Shown one piece after another: positions 26,711 to 35,908 of a stretch of DNA of 64,000 nucleotides (the first letter of the stretch is position 1; every line of letters begins with the position of its first letter). Below the pieces are notes generated by a model. That model worked only from the letters and a program-made list of their open reading frames with translations, did not search any database and was not told where the DNA came from. The DNA lies in NCBI RefSeq assembly GCF_018904615.1, contig NZ_JADCNH010000009.1:56849-120848 (forward strand), written 5' to 3'. Source of the DNA: Verticiella alkaliphila. GTDB taxonomy: Bacteria; Pseudomonadota; Gammaproteobacteria; Burkholderiales; Burkholderiaceae_B. Made by a program: the position numbers and the translations under genes.

Positions 26711-27007
26711 ATGGAAAAATGGACGCCGCACTGCAAGCTGTCCAACGTCAAACGGCTGATCACAGAAGGCCACGTGCGAGCAACGATGTCAGCACTGCGA
26801 GGCGCAGTCGAGTTCGGCATGGATTTCGACGGCATGCTCAAGGTCGTCAACGCACTCACTGCGCAGGACTTTCACAAGAGCATGACGACGTACTCGGACC
26901 ATCGGATATGGCAGGACGTTTACCGCCCAGTGACGGCGTTCGGGCAGTGCTATCTGAAGCTGACCGTCATCGATGACGTGCTGATCGTATCGTTCAAGGA
27001 GCTGTGA
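26711..27007 (+). CDS. mqsR: Type II toxin MqsR (mRNA interferase)
   Basis: A 98-residue RelE-fold ribonuclease that cleaves mRNA, mainly at GCU/GCA. The sequence follows MqsR along its whole length (MEKWTPHCKLSNVKRLI, FDGMLKVVNAL, KSMTTYSDHRIWQDVYRP, LIVSFKEL). The catalytic residues Lys56, Gln68 and Tyr81 are all at the positions known for E. coli MqsR, so the toxin looks active. The antitoxin gene starts two bases after its stop. The toxin-first order and the upstream AACCT-N3-AGGTT operator match the E. coli locus. The pair sits between two catabolic operons. Confidence 0.93.
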   Translation: MEKWTPHCKLSNVKRLITEGHVRATMSALRGAVEFGMDFDGMLKVVNALTAQDFHKSMTTYSDHRIWQDVYRPVTAFGQCYLKLTVIDDVLIVSFKEL

Positions 27008-27009
27008 CG

Positions 27010-27411
27010 ATGACATGCCCTACCTGTGGTTCTACCGGCTTGGTCCAGGACGTTCGGGATCTACCTTACACCTACAAGCACGAGACCACCGTGATACCCG
27101 CGGTGGCAGGCGACTTTTGTGCGGCGTGTGGCGACAGTGTCCTGGACGCTGCCGAATCATCCCGCGTGAGCACGGCGATGCTCGCCTTCCATCGGGAAGT
27201 CAACGCCCGCCTCATCGATCCCGGTTTCATCATCAGCGTGCGCAAGAAGCTCGCGCTGGATCAGCGCGAAGCCGCCGAGATCTTCGGTGGCGGCGTCAAC
27301 GCGTTCTCGCGCTACGAGAATGGCAAGACCCGACCACCACTGGCACTGATCAAGCTGCTCAGGGTGCTAGACCGTCACCCTGAGTTACTGGACGAAGTGC
27401 GCGCGACCTGA
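27010..27411 (+). CDS. mqsA: Type II antitoxin MqsA
   Basis: A 133-residue antitoxin and autorepressor. The N-terminal zinc domain has Cys3, Cys6, Cys37 and Cys40 (MTCPTC and FCAAC), which neutralises the toxin. The C-terminal helix-turn-helix domain contains VRKKLALDQREAAEIFGGGVNAFSRYENGKTRPP and LLRVLDRHPELL, nearly the E. coli wording. The ATG at 27010 is chosen because it puts the first CxxC pair at residues 3 and 6; a GTG at 27004 overlaps the toxin stop. It should bind the palindrome at 26691-26703. It is convergent with the amidohydrolase gene that ends at 27427. Confidence 0.93.
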   Translation: MTCPTCGSTGLVQDVRDLPYTYKHETTVIPAVAGDFCAACGDSVLDAAESSRVSTAMLAFHREVNARLIDPGFIISVRKKLALDQREAAEIFGGGVNAFSRYENGKTRPPLALIKLLRVLDRHPELLDEVRAT

Positions 27412-27426
27412 GTCTCAGCAACAGTC

Positions 27427-28905
27427 TTAGCAACACCCGCGATGCCGCCCCTCCCCGTACCACTGCCCCAACGCCTGCCCGAGCGCCGGCAGCACGGCGC
27501 GCCAGGCATGGGTCTCGGGTGAGCGGGCCAGGGCCGCGCGGGCCTGGGCGATGAGTTCGGCGCGCAGCGCGGCCTCATCCACGCTGACCACCTTGCCGCC
27601 CTGCACGAGCGTGCGGCCACCGGCGATGACGGTGTCGATGTAGCGGCCGTTGGCGCGAGCCAGCAGCAGGTGCAGCGGGTCGACGTCATCGAACAAGGCA
27701 TCGTCGTCGAGCGCGGACCAGTCCAGCACGAGGCAATCGGCGCGGGATCCGGGCTTCAGGGAGATGGGCACGTCGGCGGCCGGGCCGCTGACCGCCCGCC
27801 GGCCATGGCGCGCGGCCATGTCCCAGAGCTGCGCCGGCGTCATGGTCACGTCCAGGCCGGTGCCCTGGTGCAAGGCATAGCCCAGCCGCATCTCGCGCAA
27901 GGCGTCGTCGTCTTCGTCGAAGGCCATGCCATCCAGGCCCATGGCCACCCGGCAGCCCTGGCGCAGCATCTCGGCCACCGGCGCAATGCCGGAGCGCAGG
28001 CCCAGGTTGGAACTGGTGTTCACGGAGATCGTCACCCCGCGCTCGGCGAGCAGCGCGAGTTCGTCGGGGCGACACCACGCACAATGGGCCAACGTGAGCC
28101 GCGGCGACAGCAGGCCCAGTCTGTCCAGGTGGCGCACGATGCCGCCGGGCATCGCGGCATCGGCCCAGTCGCGTTGGTACTTGGTCTCCAGCAGATGCAT
28201 GTGCACCGGCCGATCATGGTCCGCCGAGGCCTGGGCGATGGCTTCGAGCAACGGATCGCTGCACCACTGCACCGCGGAGGGGCCGTACTGCACCGTCACG
28301 GCGCTGCCCGCGCACGCTTGGGCGACGGCCTCGACGCGCGCCAGCTGGTCTTTGGGCGACTCGGGCTTGACGGCCAGGCGTGCCCGGACCACGTCGCGCA
28401 ACTCGGCCGGCAGCGCGGCGAGCACGTCCTCATCCGGCGCGTAGGCGATGCCCTGACGATCGCGCATCGCCACGGCAAAGCCGATGCGCACGCCCACGTC
28501 GGCGGCTGCGCGCGCCACGGCCTGGGCTTCTTCCACATACGGCATGCCGCCCTGCACGCGGGTGTAGTGCACCATCACGTCGGTGACCCCCTGGCGCGCG
28601 GCCCGCGCCAGCGAGCTCGCGGCACACAGATAGGGATCCAGCGCCGGCATGGCGCCCAGGTGCGGCAGCCACGTCTCCAGCGGCAACCCGTAGCTGCCCA
28701 GCGTGGCATTGCGGAACGTGCGAGCGTGGTCGTGGGCATTGGCCAATGTGGGCAGCACGAGACGGCGCGGGCCCGCGGGCGGCTCGGCGCACGGCGCCAG
28801 CCCCGCAATACGCTCGCCGTCGACCGTGAGCCGATGGTTGGCGAGCGCCGGCACGCGACCGGGCTCGGACAGGACCCACGCTGCGTCGATCACCGCCCCG
28901 CTCAT
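27427..28905 (-). CDS. Metal-dependent amidohydrolase/deaminase (SsnA/TrzA/chlorohydrolase-like)
   Basis: A 492-residue amidohydrolase with a single-metal site of the deaminase/chlorohydrolase branch: HDH at 58-60, His237 and Glu240 (HMHLLETKYQ), His274 (LAHCAWCRPDE) and Asp325 (GLDGMAFDED). This branch includes TrzA, AtzB, 8-oxoguanine and S-adenosylhomocysteine deaminases, and removes amino, alkylamino or chloro groups from heterocycles. It is paired with an NMT1-type receptor whose expected stop overlaps its ATG (ATGA at 28902-28905). The substrate is unknown. It could act upstream of AtzD by deaminating an imported amino-heterocycle, but that is inference. The protein ends with a Cys-Cys tail. 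Confidence 0.85.
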   Translation of the reverse strand: MSGAVIDAAWVLSEPGRVPALANHRLTVDGERIAGLAPCAEPPAGPRRLVLPTLANAHDHARTFRNATLGSYGLPLETWLPHLGAMPALDPYLCAASSLARAARQGVTDVMVHYTRVQGGMPYVEEAQAVARAAADVGVRIGFAVAMRDRQGIAYAPDEDVLAALPAELRDVVRARLAVKPESPKDQLARVEAVAQACAGSAVTVQYGPSAVQWCSDPLLEAIAQASADHDRPVHMHLLETKYQRDWADAAMPGGIVRHLDRLGLLSPRLTLAHCAWCRPDELALLAERGVTISVNTSSNLGLRSGIAPVAEMLRQGCRVAMGLDGMAFDEDDDALREMRLGYALHQGTGLDVTMTPAQLWDMAARHGRRAVSGPAADVPISLKPGSRADCLVLDWSALDDDALFDDVDPLHLLLARANGRYIDTVIAGGRTLVQGGKVVSVDEAALRAELIAQARAALARSPETHAWRAVLPALGQALGQWYGEGRHRGCC

Positions 28906-29938
28906 GGAGCCACCATCGCGCATCACGCGCCGGCAGGAACTGCCGGTCAAAGACCGCATTCGCCGCGGGCTGGTTGGGCAGCTTGAACACCTCGGCCACT
29001 TGCGCGATGGCAGCGCCCATGCGCTCGTCGTCCACATCGCCCAGGCCGATGCGGCGGGATTCGTCAGTCATGATGATGTTCTCCAGGGTGTAAGCCAGGC
29101 GCCGCTTCTCCAACGCACGGTCGATCAGAGGCTCACGCTTGGCCAACGCGTCCATGGCCGCGTCCGGATCCCGGATCGCATCGGCCACGCCGCGGTGGAT
29201 CGCCCGCACGAGGCCGGTAACGGCGGCGGGGCGCTCCTGCAGCAGGCGCTGCGAGACCATGACGCCGTTGCCGTAGAGCCGCACGCCATGGTCGGCGTAA
29301 TGGAACCAGCGAATGCCCTGATCCGGATCGCGGCGCTGAGCGATCAGGTTCACGTAACTCGTCACCGAGAATACCGCGGATGCGTCGACCTCACCGCGCA
29401 GGAGCATCTGCTCCTGCAGGTTCGGCGCCATGTTCACCCACTGGATCGTGCCAGCGTCGATCTGGTTCAGGCGCGCCAGCGTGTCGAACATGCGCATCGC
29501 AGCACCACCCGCGGGCGAGCCCAGCTTCTTGCCCTGCAGGTCCTGCAGCGAGCGGATGGGGCTGTCGGCCGTCGTCATGATGGCGAAAGGCGCCCGGTTG
29601 TAGACCATGTAGACCATGCGCGGTGCGGTCTCGGGCCGCGTCGCGGCGTTCTGGATGATGGCGTTCACGTCACCAAAGCCGGCGTCGTAGGTGCCTGCCA
29701 TGATCTTCGTGACGGTGTTGGCCGAGCCGTCGCCCTGATCGATGCTGACCTTCAGGTTTTCCTCGGCGAAGTAGCCGCGATCCTCGGCGAGGTAGTACCA
29801 GGCGTGCACACCCTGCAGCTTCCAGTCGAGGACGAAACGGATCGGCGTGACGGGCTCGGCGGCATGGGCTGCGCCCGACAATGACAGGCCAAGGCAGGCG
29901 GCACCGACGAGACCGCGGCGCAGGATCGAAGACAGCAT
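28902..29938 (-). CDS. ABC transporter substrate-binding protein (NMT1/THI5-like), copy 2, frameshifted at the 3' end
   Basis: Periplasmic receptor with a signal peptide ([17 protein letters not shown]) and the same framework as copy 1: [35 protein letters not shown] and [11 protein letters not shown]. As sequenced, the frame passes its expected end (...[12 protein letters not shown]) and reads on to 28430 inside the next gene. Adding one base at about 28917 (GCGCGATGG to GCGCGGATGG) gives MVAP and a stop at 28902-28904. This restores a 345-residue protein, matching the 346 of copy 1, and an ATGA overlap with the amidohydrolase. No permease or ATPase gene is adjacent, so it may share the membrane components at 18302-20227. 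Confidence 0.8.
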
Positions 29939-30194
29939 GGACGTTCTCCAGGTTGGCGCGGCCCCTGCCGCGCGCTGGAGACGTCATGCACCATCCATGC
30001 CGAAAATGCGTCTTGGGCTGCGCCGCAAGCCTGCTCTTTGCAGCACGCTGCGTTGCCGCGCCGGCACCTTGACACGCCGGCGCCAGTCGCCACGGCGTTG
30101 TGCGAGTCGGCGTGCGGGCGCCGTCGCTGCGCGCAGGGATCGCCACGCGCCCGGGCGTTACAATCGGCCCATCAATCAATCGTTGGAGAATCGC

Positions 30195-30467
30195 ATGGCC
30201 CGCATGGTCCAGTGTGTCAAACTCAAGCGCGAAGCCGAAGGACTGGACTTCGCCCCCTATCCTGGCGAACTTGGCAAGCGTATTTGGCAGAGCATCTCGA
30301 AGGAAGCCTGGCAGGAATGGATCGGCGTGCAGACCCGCCTGGTCAACGAGAACCGCCTGAACCTGGCCGATGCCCGGGCGCGCAAGTACCTGTCGCAGCA
30401 GATGGAACGCCACCTTTTCGAGGACGGCTCGGTCGAAGCCCAGGGCTACGTCCCGCCCTCGGCCTGA
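30195..30467 (+). CDS. yggX: Probable Fe(2+)-trafficking protein YggX
   Basis: A 90-residue cytoplasmic protein: [31 protein letters not shown], then [23 protein letters not shown] and MERHLFEDG. This is the full-length YggX pattern, including the single conserved Cys7. The family protects iron-sulfur proteins from oxidative damage. The ATG at 30195 is preceded by TTGGAGAATCGC and is the conserved start. It is divergent from the second NMT1-type receptor; the 256 bases between hold both promoters and no recognisable gene. Confidence 0.95.
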   Translation: MARMVQCVKLKREAEGLDFAPYPGELGKRIWQSISKEAWQEWIGVQTRLVNENRLNLADARARKYLSQQMERHLFEDGSVEAQGYVPPSA

Positions 30468-30508
30468 CGCACGGCGGGCCGTCGCCTCGTCACGCCGGGC
30501 CCGCCTGC

Positions 30509-31468
30509 ATGGTCCCCTCCGTCCATCGGCTCACCGCCGGCCTGCGCCTGCGGCAGCTCGAACTGCTCAGCACGCTGGCCGACACGCGCAACATGCGCGC
30601 TGCCGCGCAGCGCCTGCACCTCACCACTGCGGCCGTCAGCAAGAGCTTGCGCGAGACGGAATCCCTGTTCGACGCCGAGCTCTTCCATCGCACGCCCGGT
30701 GGCCTGGTGCCCACCGCCGCCGGCGAGATCGTGGTGCAGCGTGCCCGCGTGCTGCTCAACGAGCTGGCCGGGCTTGCCGACGAACTCGCGCAGCGCGGAC
30801 AGGGAGATCGCCTGGCCCTGGGCTCGCCGCCTTTCCTGGCATGGACCTTGGTGCCGCGGCTGCTCGACGCCATGGTGCAAGGCGGCGAGGCCCCGCCGGT
30901 GCGTCTGGTGGAAGGCCGCCTGGCAGAGATCGGCCGCCAGCTGGAGGCCGGCGACATCGATGTGCTCATCACGATGAACACACCGTCGGAACTGGGCGGT
31001 CTGAAGCTGGATGGCTTCGTCATCGAGCCGGTCAGCACGGAGCAATGGATCGTGGGTTGCGCGCCCGGGCATGAGCGCGCGCTTGGCGTGGCAGGCGACG
31101 GCGTCCACCGGTGGCGCGAATTGCAGGCCGCGCGCTGGATCCTGCCGCCAAGGCCCACCAATGCCCGGATGATGATCGAGCAGCTGCTGCTGGAGCAGGG
31201 ACTGGCTCCTGTGACCCCGCACATCGAATCGCTCAACGCGATCACCAATCTGCAGTTGGCTGAGCGCGGCCTGGGGCTTGCGCTGATCGCCCGCAGCGCG
31301 GCTCGCGACGCGCTCGCCGCGGGCCGCCTGCGCGAGCTGGCGGTGGAGGCGTTGCCGCCTCCGGTGCCCATCGTGCTGGTCTATCGACTCAGGGAGGGCG
31401 AGCGTGGCGCACTCGCCGCACTGCGGGCGGCCGCGCAGCGGCTGCGCAACCCCGTCACGTCGGACTGA
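30509..31468 (+). CDS. LysR family transcriptional regulator
   Basis: A 319-residue LysR regulator with an N-terminal helix-turn-helix (RQLELLSTLADTRNMRAAAQRLHLTTAAVSKSLRETES) and an effector domain of normal length. It follows yggX by 41 bases and could be co-transcribed. It is convergent with the opine-dehydrogenase-like gene, with which its 3' end overlaps by 88 bases. Its target could be that gene and the Bug receptor, or the divergent NMT1-type operon; the sequence does not decide. Confidence 0.85.
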   Translation: MVPSVHRLTAGLRLRQLELLSTLADTRNMRAAAQRLHLTTAAVSKSLRETESLFDAELFHRTPGGLVPTAAGEIVVQRARVLLNELAGLADELAQRGQGDRLALGSPPFLAWTLVPRLLDAMVQGGEAPPVRLVEGRLAEIGRQLEAGDIDVLITMNTPSELGGLKLDGFVIEPVSTEQWIVGCAPGHERALGVAGDGVHRWRELQAARWILPPRPTNARMMIEQLLLEQGLAPVTPHIESLNAITNLQLAERGLGLALIARSAARDALAAGRLRELAVEALPPPVPIVLVYRLREGERGALAALRAAAQRLRNPVTSD

Positions 31469-32505
31469 TTCAGGCCGAGCGCGCTGACGAGGAAGTTCGT
31501 CCCGCGAAAGGTCTGCCCGTACACCGTCTCCAGCAGATCCAGACAATTCGACAGCATGGGCGTGGGTACGCCCGCCACGCGGGCAAGCTGCTCCTGGAAC
31601 ACCAACCCGAAGGGCGCGTCCTCCAGGACGTAGCGATGCGCAAGCCTGGCCGGGCCCAGCGGGCTCATGCCCTGCGCGTGGATCTGCGCGGCCATGTCCT
31701 CCAGCGCTCCCTCCTCCAGGTGATACGAGCGCGCGTAGTGCTCCACCAGGGTCGGCAGGGTGAGATCGAACGCCCGCGCCACGGCCAGACGCTCGGCGTC
31801 GAGTCGCTCGGCCAGCCGCGCCACCACCGGCGTGAAGCAGGCGAAGAGCGACCACGCTTCACCCCGGTCCATGCGTGTGAGATTCGGGATCACCTCGGCC
31901 GCGTGCGCGATGGGATTGATGTTCGCGAGCGTGGGCGCGAGCAGGCTCTCGGCGGCGACGAATCGGTCGCCTAGCAAGGCTTCGCATTGGTCCTGCGCGA
32001 AGGCGATGCCGGGCGCGGGCAGCGTGGCCATGTCGATGCGATGACGCAGCGGATTCACGTGCAGGGTGCCGTCCGTGAGGAAGTGCGCCGTCGTGAGCGT
32101 GGTGCCCCAGCCGGCCACCTGCACCTGCCGGTCGTCGTCGCGCAACGTCTCGGCCAGCCACAGCGGGCTGAGCGAGAGCGAGCCAGACACGACGAGGGTC
32201 TGGCCATCGCGCCACACGGGCATCAACGTACCGAGCACCTCGGCGTAGGCGTCGCCCGGCAGGCAGACGAGGATGAGGTCGGCGTCCGCCAGGCCCGCCG
32301 GATCGGCCAGCACCGGCACATCGAACGCCCCCGAGACCGCACCTGTGCACACGAGGCGCGCGATGCCCTCGTTCACGGCAAGGCGCGAGCAGCGTGGGGA
32401 CCAGAGCACGACGTCGTGCCCGCGGTGCATGAGGTGCACCGCACTGGCGCAGCCCAGGGGGCCTGCGCCCACGATGGCGACCTTCGTCGGGGCTTGCGAA
32501 GACAT
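31381..32505 (-). CDS. NAD/NADP octopine/nopaline dehydrogenase-like protein
   Basis: A 374-residue two-domain oxidoreductase. The N-terminal Rossmann motif is VAIVGAGPLGCASAVHL, followed by DLILVCLPGDAYAEVL. The C-terminal helical part has NINPIAHAAEVIPN and the His-containing pattern usual in octopine/nopaline (opine) dehydrogenase-like proteins. Such enzymes link an amino acid to a 2-oxoacid or run in reverse; the substrate is unknown. The ATG at 32505 lies eight bases after the Bug receptor stop, so the two are likely co-transcribed; a TTG at 32520 is possible. The last ~29 residues are Arg/Ser/Ala-rich and antisense to the LysR gene, and may not be conserved. Confidence 0.75.
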   Translation of the reverse strand: MSSQAPTKVAIVGAGPLGCASAVHLMHRGHDVVLWSPRCSRLAVNEGIARLVCTGAVSGAFDVPVLADPAGLADADLILVCLPGDAYAEVLGTLMPVWRDGQTLVVSGSLSLSPLWLAETLRDDDRQVQVAGWGTTLTTAHFLTDGTLHVNPLRHRIDMATLPAPGIAFAQDQCEALLGDRFVAAESLLAPTLANINPIAHAAEVIPNLTRMDRGEAWSLFACFTPVVARLAERLDAERLAVARAFDLTLPTLVEHYARSYHLEEGALEDMAAQIHAQGMSPLGPARLAHRYVLEDAPFGLVFQEQLARVAGVPTPMLSNCLDLLETVYGQTFRGTNFLVSALGLNQSDVTGLRSRCAAARSAASAPRSPSLSR

Positions 32506-32512
32506 GCGCGCG

Positions 32513-33490
32513 TCACTCAAGGCTGAGCTTCCGTTCTTGGATGATGCGGCCCCACAGCGCGTGCTCGGCAGTGGCGCGCTCGGCGAGTTCGGCGGGCGTG
32601 CTGGCGATGATCTCGATGCTCTGTGCCTCCAGGCGGCCTTTGAGCGGATCCTGGCGCAAGGCCTTCGTGGCGGCTGCGCTCAGCTTGTCGATGATCGGCT
32701 GCGGGGTGCCGGTGGGGGCGAAGAGCGCGAAGTAGGTGCGCGATTCGAACGCCGGCAGGCCTGCCTCGGCGAAGGTGGGCACCTCGGGCAGCAGACTAGC
32801 ACGGGCCTCACCCGAGCTTGCGAGCGCACGGATGCGGTTGCCGTTGACGAACGGCACGGCCACCCCCAGATCGAGGAACGCCATGTCGACCTCGCCCGCC
32901 GCCACGGCCGTGGTGGCCGGGCCGCCGCCCTTGTACGCCACGTGTGTGGCCTGCATGCCGGTGATCTCCTGGAAGAGTTCGCCAGCCAGGTGACTGCTGG
33001 AACCCACGCCGCCCGAGGCCATGTTCAGCCGTCCGGGCTTGGCCTTGCCGGCCTCGATGAGATCCTGCAGGGTCTTGATGCCGCTGTTGGGCGAGACCGC
33101 CAGGATCAGCGGACTGGACGTGAGCAGCGACACGGGCACCAGATCCTTCTGGTGTGAGTAGACGAGCTGGTCGTAGAGATGGTCTGCGATCGCATAGGTG
33201 CTGTTCGTCGCGAGCAGGATCCGATAACCGTCCGGGGTCGCCTTGGCCACCTGGGCGTGCCCGATGGTGCCGTTGGCGCCCGGGCGGTTCTCGACGATGA
33301 TCTGCTGGCCGAGCTCACTGCCCATCTGTTCGGCGAGTTGGCGCGCCAGATTGTCGACGGCACCGCCGGGCGACCAGCCGATGACGAGGGTGATGGGGCG
33401 TTGGGGATAATCCGACTGCGCGTGTGCAGCGGGCACGACAGCGCTGACGGCCAGGGCGGCCGCGAGGCAGATACCGGTAAGACGGGTCAT
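32513..33490 (-). CDS. Bug/TctC-type periplasmic receptor
   Basis: A 325-residue tripartite-tricarboxylate-type solute receptor. The signal peptide (GICLAAALAVSAVVPAAHA) is followed by ITLVIGWSPGGAVDNLARQ, VENRPGANGTIG, GVGSSSHLAGELF, HVAYKGGGPA and LPEVPTFAEAG, the standard Bug landmarks. It is intact. It is transcribed with the opine-dehydrogenase-like gene, so its ligand may be related to that enzyme's substrate. No TctAB genes are nearby. Confidence 0.9.
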   Translation of the reverse strand: MTRLTGICLAAALAVSAVVPAAHAQSDYPQRPITLVIGWSPGGAVDNLARQLAEQMGSELGQQIIVENRPGANGTIGHAQVAKATPDGYRILLATNSTYAIADHLYDQLVYSHQKDLVPVSLLTSSPLILAVSPNSGIKTLQDLIEAGKAKPGRLNMASGGVGSSSHLAGELFQEITGMQATHVAYKGGGPATTAVAAGEVDMAFLDLGVAVPFVNGNRIRALASSGEARASLLPEVPTFAEAGLPAFESRTYFALFAPTGTPQPIIDKLSAAATKALRQDPLKGRLEAQSIEIIASTPAELAERATAEHALWGRIIQERKLSLE

Positions 33491-33644
33491 GGCGAACCTG
33501 CGTGTGGGGAGGAATGCACGCAGTGTAGGAACGGCCGGCGGGCCTGACGAGCGAAGCTTCGTCGAGGGGCGTCAACCTGCGGTTGACGCGAGCCGCGGCC
33601 CGGGCGGCGCGCGCCCGTGAGACGCGCACCAGGTGCCCGATGGA

Positions 33645-34343
33645 TCAGTTCTCGAGCGCTTCCTTTTCGACGTTGTCGACACCCGTGTGGCGCACGTCCT
33701 TGCCCTTGATCATGTAGATCACGAGTTCGGACATGTTCTTCGCGTGATCGCCGATGCGCTCGAGCGCCTTGGCGATGAAGAGCAGCTCGATGGAGCGCGT
33801 GATGGTGCGCGGATCTTCGATCATGTAGGTGATGAGGTGGCGGATCGCCCCCTGCCACTCCACGTCCACGCTCTTGTCCTGGCGCACCACGTTGGCGGCG
33901 ACCTTGGCATCCGAGCGCGCGAAGGCGTCCAGCGTCTGGCGCATCATGGTGGTCACGTAGCCCGCCATGTGCCAGAGCTCGACGGCCGGCATGTTGCGGC
34001 GACCCGCTTCGTGGATCATCTTGGCCATGCGCGCGATCTTCTCGGCCTCGTCGCCGGCGCGCTCCATGTCGGTGATCATCTTGGTCAGGGTGATCATCAG
34101 GCGCAGATCCACGGCGGCGGGCTGACGCAGCGCGAGAATGCGGCCAATGGCCTCGTCCACTTCGGTCTCGTAGCGGTTGACCTCGCTTTCCCGGGCGATC
34201 ACCCGTTCGAGCAGCTCGAGATCGCCATTGGCAAGACCATCGATGGCACCGGTGATCTGGGATTCGACGAGCCCTCCCATCTGGAGGAACTTCGAGCGGA
34301 CGTTCTCCAGCTCGGCATCGAATTGCTTGTATGTGTGTTCCAT
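33645..34343 (-). CDS. phoU: Phosphate signalling protein PhoU
   Basis: A 232-residue helical protein with two PhoU repeats, each carrying an E/D-rich metal-binding pattern (ERVIARESEVNRYETEVDEAIGR; ERIGDHAKNMSELVIYMIKGKDVRH). It acts as a negative modulator between the Pst transporter and PhoR in phosphate sensing. No pst or phoBR genes are seen within the window on either side, so it stands apart from its usual operon here. The ATG at 34343 is conserved (MEHTYKQFDAELENVR). Confidence 0.93.
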   Translation of the reverse strand: MEHTYKQFDAELENVRSKFLQMGGLVESQITGAIDGLANGDLELLERVIARESEVNRYETEVDEAIGRILALRQPAAVDLRLMITLTKMITDMERAGDEAEKIARMAKMIHEAGRRNMPAVELWHMAGYVTTMMRQTLDAFARSDAKVAANVVRQDKSVDVEWQGAIRHLITYMIEDPRTITRSIELLFIAKALERIGDHAKNMSELVIYMIKGKDVRHTGVDNVEKEALEN

Positions 34344-34621
34344 GGTGCCTACTCCTGTACGGCGGGCCCCGGCCCGCAGCGCCTGGGCGCGCGCTCGCGC
34401 CGCTCGGCGAGTATAAGATCCCGGCGTGACGGGAATGTGTCAGTGGCACGCCCTGAGCTCACCAACACGCCGGCGCCCGGCGTTCATTCTACCGTTGGCA
34501 CCGGGTTCGGGCGCGGCTTGCACCGGATATGGCCCTTGGGGTTCAATCGACCCTGGCGCCGCGGCGCCCTTCCCCCTCTCCCGATCTGCTGGCGCCCCCG
34601 CGTCAAGGAAGCCTTTCGTCG

Positions 34622-35653
<1,032 letters not shown>

Positions 35654-35660
35654 GCGCGAA

Positions 35661-35701
35661 CGGAAATCCGACGGCGCCGACAGGCTGCCGTCGGATTTCC
35701 G
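35661..35701. promoter_or_regulatory. 15-bp inverted repeat containing two CGG-N4-CCG motifs: terminator and/or enhancer upstream of gltI
   Basis: Arms CGGAAATCCGACGGC and GCCGTCGGATTTCCG begin seven bases after the ABC ATPase stop and form a strong hairpin. Each arm also contains CGG-N4-CCG (35661-35670 and 35692-35701, 31 bases or about three helical turns apart). The second sits in GTCGGATTTCCGAA, one base off the TTCGG-N4-CCGAA site I know for the AauR regulator of acidic amino acid uptake. It lies about 110 bases upstream of the sigma-54 promoter, a fitting enhancer distance. Confidence 0.55.
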
Positions 35702-35787
35702 AACGCGCGAGGCCATGCGCGCTATATGACCTCAGGGCAAAAGCTTAGATTTCAAGCGCTTACGGAATTGTTTCCAGGTTCGACGGC

Positions 35788-35804
35788 TTGGCATGGATTC
35801 TGCC
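35788..35804 (+). promoter_or_regulatory. Sigma-54 promoter of the gltI operon
   Basis: TTGGCATGGATTCTGCC has the GG and GC dinucleotides of the -24/-12 elements separated by exactly ten bases, close to the consensus TTGGCACG-N4-TTGC. It lies about 105 bases before the gltI ATG. The operon encodes its own sigma-54-dependent activator (42227-43570), which supports the call. Confidence 0.72.
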
Positions 35805-35908
35805 TTTCTATTTTCAGGCAGGGAGACAGCCCTTCCGCATCGCACGCAGCCACCTGACGCCCGATCGGCGCAAGGGGTTGCCTGACAACCACAAGAGGAA
35901 CCCGTTCC

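Noticed and set aside
28430..29938. A 502-residue receptor with a long C-terminal extension
   Set aside because: The extension is out-of-frame sequence of the amidohydrolase gene; length and sequence match to the other receptor and the ATGA overlap support a stop at 28902.
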